Shown: positions 22,041 to 33,141 of the stretch, piece after piece
Position numbering within the stretch: position 1 is the stretch's first letter
Layout: each line of letters begins with the position of its first letter
Assembly (NCBI GenBank): GCA_032717465.1
Contig: CM064669.1
Location: forward strand, 45,037,101 to 45,101,100
DNA from: Coenobita brevimanus
Taxonomy: Eukaryota > Arthropoda > Malacostraca > Decapoda > Coenobitidae
DNA: 64,000 nt
Direction: 5' to 3'
The notes under the pieces: generated by a model
Database searches by the model: none
The model's input: only the letters and a program-made list of their open reading frames with translations
Told to the model about the DNA's origin: nothing
Position numbers and translations under genes: made by a program

Positions 22041-23380
22041 AATCCGCCATATATCATGTGAATGTGACAAGCGGTAAATCCCCGCCGCGATGATAGCGTC
22101 ACGAAAGATTACTGGAAATTATATATCGCCCCGGAGTGTCAGACCTGATTGCTTTATCCGTCATCTCGCTTAAGGCTTTTTTTTCCCTCTCGTCTGCTGT
22201 TCACCCTTTCATCACCGGAGATCTTTCCAACGATTTTTTAAGTGACAAATCCGTCTCATATTTTCGTCAGTTTTGAAATCTCTCTATTTGGGGACCATTT
22301 TCTCCGTTTTTCCACGTTTAACCTCATCACTACGGGAGAACTTTCATCCGATCTTACTCGGACTCCGGAATTACAGTACTTTGAACACCCTTCTTTCCTC
22401 GCATCCACACCTTCCTCCTTCATTACGAAATCTTTCTTGTGCTTTGTATTTAGACTTTCTAGTTGTTCCACGCCTTCGTACTAAGTTCATCCACACACTT
22501 TTCTTAGTAGGAGAACTGTCTCAGGACACATTTCTATTTTTCCCCCCCCCATCCACACCTAAGCCTTTCTGTACGAGAAATCTTTCTTACGGTTAAATTC
22601 AGATTTCGGAAAGACATCCTGTCGTGACAGTTCAGATTACTTTTTCCTTCGCTACACTTTTCTGGTGTTTACTCCTTCAGGACACCCATCCCTCTTTCAC
22701 GTCTGACAACTTCAATACGAGGTCTTCCCTGCGATGTATTCAGGCTTCTCGTAGTGGCACATGTATTTGCTTTATCCGTCATATGGCATCTGTCATAGTA
22801 CAGACGTTTTCTGAGGACATTTTTCTCGCTCGCCTTTACGTTTAACCCTTTCATTACGGGAGGTCCTTTCTTTGATTGTATTCTCTCTCGTGTCACATCT
22901 ATCAGATAATTCTCTTCGCACCTCAATGTAATTTCGTTTTTTCCCACTTTTTTCATCACGGATATTCTTCGTTTGCCTTTCTTCAGTTTTCCTTGAACTT
23001 TCATATTATTTTTCGTTAATTTTTCTTCCAGTTCTCCATATTTCCTTCAGCTTTCATTTTTAATAAATTGTTAAATCTCAGACTCCCGTGACTCACGCAC
23101 AGCTGAGAGAAAATCGTCTGGCGTAAGTTGGAATAAAGTACAAGAGTTGTTTAGACCATGAGAATCTTAAACTTTCTTCTGTTTATCCATATTCCCGTCA
23201 CCCTTTTGAAAATTCTTTTGTTAAACATTTTTCCAACTCTCAGCTTCAATTGCAGGTCTTCACAAAACTCTCATATTCAAGTCTTTTCCTCGTTTCCATT
23301 GTACCCTCCATGAAAGTCACTGGCCGAAAGTTAGAGCTTCACATAAAGACTAAGTATCCCCCTCGCAGTTCTTTTGTGTT

Positions 23381-23384
<4 letters not shown>
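22041..23384. repeat. Unassigned; degenerate CATTACGGGAG repeats
   Basis: 22041-22170 is complex, CpG-containing sequence. From 22200 to 22870 a phrase like TTTAACC..TCATTACGGGAG.TCTTTC recurs in decayed form (about 22206, 22318, 22413 and 22840), suggesting an old long-unit array. No protein was recognised. Confidence 0.5.
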
Positions 23385-23426
<42 letters not shown>

Positions 23427-23452
23427 GAGAGAGTGAGTGAGTGAGTGAGTGA
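23385..23452. repeat. (GA)n/(GAGT)n microsatellite
   Basis: About 20 GA repeats grading into GAGT. Confidence 0.95.
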
Positions 23453-24496
23453 TATAGGTTTTCCTGCTCCATGATTAGACTTTTGCCCATATTCTAGCTG
23501 TTCCTCTTTTTTCTTCACCAATTGTCGGAGAACTTTTTAGGATATTACCCAAAAATTTACTTGAGTACCGTAACATGAAACTACTCCATGACTTCAAAGT
23601 AAAAAAAAAAAAAAAAGAATAGTCACGTTTGTGTACACACATGTCAGTAGTACGGCGGCAAAGCAACATATATCATGATACATATACATGGTTATACATC
23701 TTGTTCACCAAAACTTACAAACATGTGAAAAATCATTAATATACCGCATGTATTACCTCTCATACCGCATGCATTCCCCCCCAGATTTTTAGATTTACCC
23801 AATTTGGGGTAATTTACCCCTGTTCCCCAACCCCTGTTCCACACTGTCTATCTCCCTATCCCATACTAGGCAGACAAGCAAACCTTTTCACATACTTGCT
23901 TCAGTATAAGGCAAAATTTTTTGTCTTACGTTTAGGTAAACTCAAGCAGACAAAGACGTATTATTCCATATAGCTTTTGCGCCAGAATGGTGATTAGATC
24001 ATTTCGCCCAGGTACACCGCGTATCAGAAATTTTATCCAGGCTAACGTCATAAGATTCTGCTTATCTGAGAGAAACCCTGTCTGACAAAAAGTTCATTTC
24101 ATACTTTTATGGTTGTAGTATTCCTCCATGTCACTGTCCCTCGTGTTGGTTGTTTTGTGCACACTAAGTGATGCTGTACGTCTGTGATAAGCCGAACAGA
24201 GAAAAACGTAAATTCATGCAAAGTTGATATGGTAAATGATGTTTTACGTCAGAGGTAAGCCTGGCAGAGAAAAAAGGCTGAAATTCATACAAACTTTATA
24301 CAGTTTACCTTCCCTACGACCAAACTTTCTCGCTCGTATTCGCACGTTCTCTCCTCGACCTACTGTCACCAGACAAGAGCCCCGTATCGGATTTGGCCCC
24401 TGGTTGCCGCCAAGAGGGCCGGGAGGAACAGCCCCAGTGTTTAGCCGGTGCCCATAACACCGCAAAGAATGGCTGGCAGAGGGATAATCTGGGTGG

Positions 24497-24497
<1 letters not shown>
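23453..24497. other. Unassigned sequence
   Basis: AT-rich, apart from a GC-rich, complex stretch at 24370-24490. A 16-nt A run lies near 23600. No domain was recognised. Confidence 0.5.

Positions 24498-24532
<35 letters not shown>
24498..24532. repeat. (GT)n microsatellite
   Basis: About 17 GT repeats. Confidence 0.95.
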
Positions 24533-24533
<1 letters not shown>

Positions 24534-25400
24534 CAAGAGAAGGAGGGGCAGACGACACCATTTACTGAGCAGCAATCGGTATTCATAAATCCGGCAGTAA
24601 GATAACTAATTATTTTCTTATTCTTGCTAACTTTTTCCCGTTCACCTTAGGAGAGACTGCTCGATCCTGGGAGTTAGACATTCATCAACCTTATTACTAC
24701 TGAGGTGCTCTCTTAAGCAGAATGAGCTTGTCTGGATGTAGCAAGAATATAAAGAGGTGTTTCTTGTTGTTGCTTAACTCTGTCTGTCTGGCCGATCAGA
24801 CTCGTCGACAACAGGTAAGCTACTGTTTCTGTGTGGCCGTCCTACAGGTATAGTACAGTATATACACCGTGTGGAAATCGGGCACCCCTTGTCGTAGATA
24901 GTGCCTCACCAGAGAGCATCGAGATGGTCATTTTTACTGTATTCTTACACCAGACTGTTGTATCTCGCTGGAGGAAGCCTTCTGTACTGACTGGGAAAGA
25001 GGGACTCTCCATTAACTGTGTAAATGGATGGCATATTTCACTGGCTAATTCTTGGTATTTCCAGACGAATTTCTTCAGCTTAGGATGGGCATCTCATACT
25101 GAAAAGGGTAACGAAGGCTACTATAATTCCCCCTCCGTAGAAGCTTCTCTTGTGCGGAGTCAGATTGTCTGAAATAATCAAGCTTGAAATAAGAAAGACG
25201 TCATCTTAGCTAAGGGTTTTTACTCCCCCGATTACGTTTCATCGATGTTCTTATAAGAAGACACCTGAATAATTTTGAGAATAATGGAGACGAGATATAA
25301 TTGTTACATTTGTCTTTCCTCCGACCACTGCCTAGGTGTTTCTGGTGCTTTGAAATACTGTATAAACATGGACACTGGACCAAAAGTTCACCATATATCA
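24533..25400. other. Unassigned; one dispersed-motif copy
   Basis: TTCTTGGTATTTCCAGACGA followed by ATTTCTTCAGCTTAGG at about 25050-25085 is a copy of the window-wide motif. A second fragment (TGTAGCAAGAATA) lies near 24737. No coding potential was recognised. Confidence 0.5.
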
Positions 25401-25409
25401 TGATCATTT

Positions 25410-25610
25410 TTCATCATCATCGTTGTTATAATCTTTGTCGTTGGCATTATTGTCGTCGTTATTATCAGCGCCATCATCATAGTCGTTATCAGCGCCATCA
25501 TCGTCGTCTTTCTTATCAGCGCCATCATCGTCGTCTTTCTTATCAGCGCCATCATCATAGTCGTTATCAGCGCCATCATCGTCGTCATTGTTATCGTGAC
25601 CATGATCACC
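25410..25610. repeat. CATCAT/CGTCGT compound minisatellite
   Basis: CAGCGCCATCATC recurs at about 25468, 25492, 25519, 25546 and 25570, alternating 24 bp and 27 bp spacing. The tract is trinucleotide-based, so multiple frames stay open. Confidence 0.85.
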
Positions 25611-25791
25611 ATCGTGCTGACTGCGCAGGTTCCATAGGTATCATTTGTTTTAGTAGGACCAAGTTAAGAACAAGAAGGACTACATCCTTAAAACTGAAAG
25701 AAATAGCACATGGAATACTCATGCCTTCGATATTCTACACTACAGGTGTATATTGTCAATGATTTGGCCGTATTAAATAAACATTAACAGC
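25611..25791. other. Unassigned sequence
   Basis: Nothing recognised. Confidence 0.5.
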
Positions 25792-26261
25792 CAGTTCCTT
25801 ATTACTACTTGCCAGGCGTAGGGCTACAAGGCTTGTGTATCATAGTCATGCAGTTCCTTATTACCCCTTGCCAGGTGTAGGGGTACAAGGCTTGGGTATC
25901 ACTGTCATGCAGTTCCTTATTACCCCTTGCCAGGTGTAGGGGTACAAGGCTTGGGTATCATAGTCATGCAGTTCCTTATTACCCCTTGCCAGGTGTAGGG
26001 GTACAAGGCTTGGGTATCACAGTCATCCAGTTCCTTATTACCCCTTGCCAGGTGTAGGGGTACAAGGCTTGGGTATCACAGTCATGCAGTTCCTTATTAC
26101 CCCTTGCCAGGTGTAGGGGTACAAGGCTTGGGTATCACAGTCATGCAGTTCCTTATTACCCCTTGCCAGGTGTAGGGGTACAAGGCTTGGGTATCACATT
26201 CATGCAGTTCCTTATTACCCCTTGCCAGGTGTAGGGGTACAAGCCTTGGGTATCGCAGTCA
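25792..26261. repeat. 59 bp minisatellite, eight copies
   Basis: Unit starts CAGTTCCTTATTACCCCTTG and includes CCAGGTGTAGGGGTACAAGG and a CTTGGGTATCACAGTCATG end. Copies start at 25792, 25851, 25910, 25969, 26028, 26087, 26146 and 26205. The inner copies are nearly identical, while the first and last are more diverged, the usual pattern of homogenisation toward the centre. Confidence 0.97.
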
Positions 26262-26479
26262 GCCCATCCACCCAGCAACTCATAAGTTGTATACAGTCGT
26301 CTGCTTTTAGTCAAAATACAATATTAAAATATAATCTCTGACTGACTGAGATAATTTCAGATCCGTTCAGCTCGAGATATCTCTGTAAAGCTGAGCAATA
26401 TCCTTTGGCTTCAGCTGGAACAAAATAAATGACCTTGGGGTAAAAGTATTAACATTCAAGTACGTATATTCACTCTGAG
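26262..26479. other. Unassigned; dispersed-motif fragments
   Basis: GTTCAGCTCGAGATATC and AAGCTGAGCAATATCC near 26360-26402 are degenerate relatives of the window-wide motif. Confidence 0.45.
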
Positions 26480-26499
26480 CTCAATAACATCGTCTGCTG

Positions 26500-26640
26500 G
26501 TAGTTATCCCCACCATTATTCCATATGCTACCTGCTGCCCTCACGCAAAACTCAACTAATTGGCCTCGGACACTGGAGTCTCCAGCCATCCCGACCTCAT
26601 GCACCTCCTCTTTTAAGTCTGAAAGAATCTGAAACTCTGT
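26500..26640 (-). pseudogene. SGNH/GDSL-hydrolase-like retroelement ORF fragment (start of duplicated segment C copy 1)
   Basis: On the minus strand the peptide runs ILSDLKEEVHEVGMAGDSSV, then RGQLVEFCVRAAGSI (Met codon near 26589). GDSS matches block I of SGNH hydrolases, and the phrase VRGQLVEFC is typical of the SGNH-domain ORF of some invertebrate LINEs. Blocks III and V are missing; the sequence becomes unrelated after about 26520. The paralogous, longer copy is at 60550-60886. Confidence 0.7.
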
Positions 26641-26794
26641 GTGTGTGTGTGTGTGTGTGTGTGCGTTCATTTTGAGTTTATTATTGCTTTTACCTCTCAT
26701 GTCTCAAAGAATATGAAACTTCTGTGCTTGTTTTTGTTTGTTAGTTTGTTCGTTTTGAGTGTATTGCTACTTTTCTCGTGTCATGTCTGAAAGC

Positions 26795-26835
<41 letters not shown>

Positions 26836-27480
26836 CTGCGTATTCCATTTTGCTTTAAACACATATACCATTAAAAAAAATTATAACGGATTCCGAAAAC
26901 GTTTACCTGCAGTTTTTCGACAGCGACACCATCCTGACATAGGTTAACGCGATTATATTGGAAAATTGTAGTTATGAAGCGTTCAGTTATCATGTTTATT
27001 ATCGTTTTTGGTATTACCGTTTGTCATACAGAGCTGGGAAATTAAAAAGCGAAGTTGGGAAGGGGAGAATGTGAATGATGGGCTAGAGAGAGAGAGAGAG
27101 AGAATGTGGTCGGTCTGGACTTAAGTCTGTGCCAGGTATTCTAGTATACATATCTGATGGCGTTGAATAGGAGGCCAGTATGAGATAGACAAAAAGGTAG
27201 ATAGAGAGATGAATAGGTAGGTTGACTTTTTTAGGTAAGCTGTCAATAGAATAACATAAAGAAACGCTTTCCCTATAACTGAGATACAACAGCGGCAGAG
27301 CTACAAAGAAATTCTGTTGGAAGGGGAGAGAGAGAGAGAGAGAGAGAGAGAAGCTGCAGAGGAGGGGAGGTAAGGGAAGAAATAAAATTGTCTGAAGAAA
27401 GAGGAGGGAGAGACAAGGATATAAAAGAGTAATGGGAAGAGAGAAGAGAGAAGGTAGGGGAAGGAGGAGGAGAGACAAGA
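26641..27480. repeat. Duplicated segment C copy 1
   Basis: Collinear with 60905-61800 in the same orientation. Shared phrases are a GAAGCGTTCAGTTATCAT, a GGTATTACCGT and a GATGGGCT directly before a GA microsatellite. Microsatellites inside differ (GT at 26640, CT at 26799-26831 here). GA runs lie at 27084-27104 and 27329-27352. Confidence 0.7.
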
Positions 27481-27600
27481 AAAAAAGTGAGACAATTCGA
27501 ATTCAGGCAAAGGAACGGTATGAGGACGACAGGCTGATAAGGGTGACGGAAACAGACACAGTGGGGTGAGGAGTGACGAATATGAGCGTGTGACAGCTGG
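27290..27600. repeat. Polypurine tract
   Basis: A/G-rich on the plus strand with AGAGGAG, GGGAAG and GAGAGA words. Open frames on the minus strand are Ser- and Leu-rich artefacts. Confidence 0.75.
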
Positions 27601-28249
<649 letters not shown>

Positions 28250-28503
28250 GAGATGCAAATCACCCCCTTGCCAAACAGTATTAGTATTAAAGCCTCAGAA
28301 TCGTAATAGTGAGTATCTTTGAGTACATGTGCTTAGTATTTGGTTTGTTTGTGCTTGTATTCTGTTGTGTTTAGATTTTGTGAAACGATATTTGTGTGAG
28401 GTGTTAGCAATATTTTGTATTTGTAATTTTGTTATGTATGTTTGATGCTGTATTTGTGTGGTTCTGTGTATGTATGTGTGAATGTTTCCCTGATATTGGT
28501 GCA

Positions 28504-28505
<2 letters not shown>

Positions 28506-28545
<40 letters not shown>
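28506..28545. repeat. (GT)n microsatellite
   Basis: 20 GT repeats followed after 6 nt by a short GA run. 28300-28505 is T/G-rich and unassigned. Confidence 0.95.
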
Positions 28546-28639
28546 CAGACGAGAGAGAGAGAGAAATAGTGGCCTGTTATCCTTATCGCCTGTACAGCCA
28601 ATAAATTAGATCAAATTCGCAAGAAGAACCTGCCATTTC

Positions 28640-29842
28640 ACCATCCGATAATATGCTATATTTTGTTTTTTATTCTTGGTAAGTCAAGATAATTTTATTT
28701 AGCTCAGGGATAACTTCAAAGTTTGAAGAGGATTAAATACAAATTTCAATAACTGCCTTTTCTTTTAACATTCCTTCCTAAAGTTGAATAATAAAAATCT
28801 TATTAAGAGAAAAGTCAAAGTAGGTCCTCGGATTGAAGGGCTACAGGTTTCTTCAACAGGTGCAGCACTTTTGGCCTTCGGCAACGAAAATTTTCCCAGT
28901 TTCCGTTTCCACAATCACCTCTGAAGATAATGTAAATGAGCCCACGAAGCATTAAAGTAAAGAACATTAAAATTGTTGCCAAGGAATCGATTATCAACTT
29001 CATACCTACCCAGTGAAGCCTGTCATGTCCGTGAATCCATTCATTGAGATGCAGACAGATCATATGTGGAAGCGATTCGAAGTCTCAGAAAATACCAAGA
29101 CTTATGTAATGCGTACCATAATGTTTCTTGAAATACAAAGCTTCAAAACAACTCACAGATTCACAAGTTACCGCACCATGAAATCTCTTGAAACATGAAG
29201 ATCTGTCCACAGTTCACCATAATTTCCTGAATGTACCAAACTATAAAATCCCGTAAATTACCAAAGTTCAGAAGAGATATAACACTGAAGGCTTCTGTGA
29301 CTCGTCCTCGGCTGAATAAAATCATCTGGCTTAAAAACTGATACAGATTACTATTAGGTACAGTTGTCCCAAGCATGAAAGGGTTTATTGTAACAATATT
29401 AACACTCCCAGGCACCTGTATTCGCTCGCAGTTTAATAAAATCGCTTAGTGTTAACTAAAATAAAATCAAATAGAAGATATACTCATGAGATGTCTAAAA
29501 TCCATAACACTTCGCATCATTGATCTCAATGATGCAAAACCTAGACATTATACATGAACCCTTTAATCCTGGGGCGTCTTCTTCTTGTTATTCATGCTAC
29601 CGTCAGGCGGTTTTACTCATTGTGGGGACACCTCTCGTAGTGCAGGGGATTGGAACTGTCTTCATTACATCCATCAGCACGACAACGTCTTTTATATACA
29701 TTCTTGCAGTCATCAGACGATCTTTTAGCAAAGGATAGACTTTTCAAACTCGAGGTAATAGATACATCCTTCAGTAATTATTACACGTTTATTATCATCT
29801 AATAAAGTCATTGTTTGTAGCAGCAATAGAATTCAGATGGTG

Positions 29843-29846
<4 letters not shown>
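28640..29846. repeat. Duplicated segment B copy 1
   Basis: Direct-orientation, collinear similarity to 54165-55423. Shared phrases include CATACCTACCCAGTGAAGCC, TGTGGAAGCGATTC and CTTGAAATACAAAGCTTCAA, and a TTTTATATACATTCTTGCAG near the right end. Both copies stop at a (CA)n run. The segment holds several copies of the dispersed motif in both orientations (28686, 29313, 29431 and 29602). The parallel open frames at 29520-29738 and 55142-55423 derive from the motif and show no domain. Confidence 0.85.

Positions 29847-29891
<45 letters not shown>
29847..29891. repeat. (CA)n microsatellite
   Basis: About 22 CA repeats at the right border of duplicated segment B copy 1. Confidence 0.95.
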
Positions 29892-29894
<3 letters not shown>

Positions 29895-30064
29895 CTTTTA
29901 TTTCACCGTGAAGAAATGTTAGCAAATTAGCCACGGGAGAAATGAAAATGGCGACAGTACTTGTAATTACTTTTGGATATTATATCTGCAGACAGATGTA
30001 ATATACGAAAGTAGTTACGGGCGCTATTTTGATTTTTCGTGTGTTTAATTTTTAATATATACCG

Positions 30065-30065
30065 T

Positions 30066-30117
<52 letters not shown>
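30065..30117. repeat. (TA)n microsatellite
   Basis: About 26 TA repeats with one AAA interruption. Confidence 0.95.
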
Positions 30118-30119
<2 letters not shown>

Positions 30120-30590
30120 TCATAATCATCATCATCATCATCATCATCAGCCATAACTAGTCCACTGCTGAACAAAGGCCTCCCCCAACCTTTTCCACGA
30201 ATTCCTTGACTGAGCCAATCTTTTGCGAAGTTTTCCCTGCAAATTTCTCTATCTCATCTCTCCATCTCCTGTCTGGCCTTTTTCTGCTACGCTTACAATC
30301 TCTTGGTGTCCAGTCTGTCAGCCTCTTGCTCCATCGGTTATCCCTTATTCTTGTTATACGGCCTGCCCACCTCCATTTCTGTTCTTTTATAACTTCTATA
30401 ATATCTTTGACTTTAGTCTGCTGTCTCATCCAAGTTGATCTTTTCCTGTCTCGTAGAGATATTCCCAACATTGACCTTTCCATTGCTGTCTGAGAACGGA
30501 TTAATTTATTTTCCATTGATTTTGTCAGTTTCCAGGTCTCACAACTATACACCATAGCTGGAATTATACATTCGTTATATACTTGTATAA

Positions 30591-30592
<2 letters not shown>
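30118..30592 (-). mobile_element. RTE-type LINE, 3' fragment with (ATG)n tail
   Basis: On the minus strand this holds the last 130 or so residues of an RTE polyprotein, then directly a run of about 10 ATG-like triplets (30118-30150) as 3' tail. Both ends abut TA microsatellites. It belongs to a different subfamily from the 10.9 kb and 47.5 kb elements, judging by protein sequence. Confidence 0.88.
30157..30564 (-). pseudogene. RTE reverse-transcriptase C-terminal region
   Basis: About 130 codons open on the minus strand. Diagnostic phrases are CETWKLTKSMENKL, MERSMLGISLRDRKRSTWMR, QKWRWAGRITR and RPDRRWRDEIEKFAG, the C-terminal domain that follows the RT fingers, palm and thumb in RTE elements. 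The RT catalytic motifs themselves are absent (5' truncation). The frame ends at the natural stop near 30157, next to the triplet tail. Confidence 0.88.
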
Positions 30593-30645
<53 letters not shown>

Positions 30646-30719
30646 GTTTATAATAGGTAAGTATATATAATATACATAATACAATATAATAAACAATATG
30701 ATAATTATGTAAGTATATA

Positions 30720-30784
<65 letters not shown>
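30593..30784. repeat. Two (TA)n microsatellites and AT-rich spacer
   Basis: TA runs at 30593-30641 (about 24 repeats) and 30723-30784 (about 31 repeats), separated by AT-rich sequence. Confidence 0.95.
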
Positions 30785-30787
<3 letters not shown>

Positions 30788-31059
30788 TATAATATATCTA
30801 TAATATACTAAAAATATACACTGTACTGCCAAACAGGCAATTTTGTTTAGGTTTAAAGAGACATTTCTATGAGAGGTTGTTTCAGTCATAACCTCATGAG
30901 CACGCTGATCCCCCGCCACCCTGAAAAGAAAACAAAGTACTGAGGACGCCGCATCTTTTGAAGTACGTCCCGACAAATGAACCTCACAGGGGCTTCCGTC
31001 CGTACCCAATCAGCAACGAACCCTTCCCCCCTCCCCCACCTGCCATCTTACCCACACAC
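30785..31059. other. Unassigned sequence
   Basis: Nothing recognised. Confidence 0.5.
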
Positions 31060-31845
31060 CACCTTCCCTCATGTATTCCACCATCACCAACACTCATCAC
31101 CATCCTTCATGTACTTTACTATCACCACCATCCCTCAAGTCCTCCACAACCACCACCACCACCACTGTGTTGTGTAATTCCACCACCACCATCCTTCATG
31201 TACTCTAACATCACCACCACCCCTCATGTCCTCCACAACCACCACCACCACCACTGTGTTGTGTAATTCCACCACCACCATCCTTTATGTACTCTAACAT
31301 CACCACCACCCCTCATGTCCTCCAAAACCACCACCACCACCATCACTGTGTTGTGTAATTCCACCACCACTATCCTTTATGTACTCTAACATCACCACCA
31401 CCCCTCATGTCCTCCACAACCACCACCACCACCACTGTGTTGTGTAATTCCACCACCACCATCCTTTATGTACTCTAACATCACCACCACCCCTCATGTC
31501 CTCCACAACCACCACCATCACCATTGTCTTGTGTAATTTCACCACCACCATCCTTCATGTACTCTAACATCACCACCACCACCACCACTGTCTTGTGTAA
31601 TTCCACCACCACCATCCTTCATGTACTCTAACATCACCACCACACTCTAACATCACCACCACACTCATGTCCTCCACAACCACCACCATCACCATTTTCT
31701 TGTGTAATTCCACCACCACCATCCTTCATGTACTCTAACATCACCACCACCCCTCAAGTCCTCCACACCCACCACCACCACCACTATCTTACGTAATTCC
31801 TCCACCACCATCGTTCGTGTATCCCGCCGCCACCACCATCTTTAG
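31060..31845. repeat. About 90 bp minisatellite rich in CCACCA
   Basis: The phrase CTGTGTTGTGTAATTCCACC recurs at roughly 90 bp steps (about 31165, 31255, 31346 and 31435), with CTTGTGTAATT variants near 31527, 31593 and 31701. Between them lie CATCCTTCATGTACTCTAAC and CCCCTCATGTCCTCCAC. Around eight units of unequal length; the last is the most diverged. Confidence 0.92.
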
Positions 31846-32285
31846 TGTACAGACAGAGACACAAGTATCATCCAAATTTTGACGAATATATAGCGGAATA
31901 ATCGAACCATTTGAAACACGATAGATAGGGTTTTCATTGTATTTCGCCAGGTGTAAATTTTCTTTAGTCGGAACTGGTGTCTTTGTACACCACTATCACC
32001 ACCATCACCCCTCGTGTATTCCTCCACTACAGTTTCTTGTGTACCTCATCACCATTATTATGTCTGCTTCACCACCACAGCTACCACCACCATCCCTGGT
32101 ATACTCTACCACCACCACTACCATATACGAGATTTTTATCATTTTTATGTTATTGCATCACCAGTCCGTAAAACTATGCCAGGCTGATTTATTGTTTGTT
32201 TTCTACATATTAAATGCAGGTTATGCAAAAACTACTTACCATAGTTCGAAAATATAAACTGATTCCCATGATAAGTTCAGTGATA

Positions 32286-32286
<1 letters not shown>
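31846..32286. other. Unassigned; diverged CACCAC remnant at 31985-32125
   Basis: Contains a decayed continuation of the preceding minisatellite (TACACCACTATCACCACC and similar). Otherwise AT-rich. Confidence 0.55.

Positions 32287-32326
<40 letters not shown>
32287..32326. repeat. (GA)n microsatellite
   Basis: About 20 GA repeats with one AAA interruption. Confidence 0.95.
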
Positions 32327-32761
32327 ATTTGCATATTTTTATTTTCCTGGTATATTAATTATGTGTTGATTGAACTGCTTCACACTTATTTTGTTGACGA
32401 TTTAGTTGGCTGATTTAGATTCTTTATCGAGAAAACACAAAAATGTACCACAACCCCTAAATATATTTTAATTTTCAGTTCGAGGATGTCCTTTATAGTT
32501 TATTGTTGCTACCACAAAGCGATTTTTTTCAGCTTGAGAAAGAACCCCAGTAGTGAATGAGGTACTGAATGCGATATCCGACCCGCTCAGTTCCAAATGC
32601 CTTTCCTACTGTGAATATGTAAAAATAAAGACGTCGTTTATAGAAATGAATAATCCCTTCTCTATGGTAACATTATTTTTGTTCTTGCTGTTTTCTTCTG
32701 TCTTCCATTGTTGTTTGTCTTCGTTTATTCATCCATGGATTGTCATCATTGGGTGAGAGGG
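32327..32761. other. Unassigned AT-rich sequence
   Basis: A motif-like CAGCTTGAGAAAG lies near 32530. No domain was recognised. Confidence 0.5.
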
Positions 32762-33141
32762 ATTATGTTGGTAATTGAGAAGGGCTGGGTGATGTTGGTA
32801 ATTGTGGAGGGCTGGGTGATGGTAACTGAGGAGGGCTGGGTGATGTTGGTAATTGAGGAGGGCTGGGTGATGTTAGTAACTGAGGAGGGCTGGGTGATGT
32901 TGGTAATTGAGGAGGGCTGGGTGATGTTAGTAACTGAGGAGGGCTGGGTGATGTTGGTAATTGAGGAGGGCTGGGTGATGTTAGTAACTGAGGAGGACTG
33001 GGTGATGTTGGTAATTGAGGAGGGCTGGGTGATGTTAGTAACTGATGAGGACTGGGTGATGTTGGTAATTGAGGAGGACTGGGTGATGTTGGTAATTGAG
33101 GAGGGCTGGGTGATGGTAATTGAGGAGGGCTGGGTGATGTT
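32762..33141. repeat. 27 bp minisatellite with two-unit higher-order pattern
   Basis: About 14 units of GAGGGCTGGGTGATGTTGGT plus AATTGAG. Many adjacent units alternate between GTTGGTAATTGAG and GTTAGTAACTGAG, giving a 54 bp higher-order unit. Three units lack a GTT-type triplet. Because 27 is divisible by 3, one frame on each strand stays open through the array (repeating VMLVIEEGW on plus). No promoter, start context or flanking exon supports translation. Confidence 0.95.

Noticed and set aside
21248..22093. 281-codon Ser/Leu/Pro-rich frame
   Set aside because: Lies wholly in a polypyrimidine tract, where stop codons are nearly impossible on the plus strand.
25792..26261. CRISPR or satellite DNA of viral origin
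   Set aside because: Contiguous 59 bp tandem repeats without spacers or linked genes; a plain minisatellite.
29520..29738. Open frame with a counterpart at 55142-55423
   Set aside because: Its apparent conservation comes from the duplicated DNA block. The peptides diverge with frameshifts and contain no domain.
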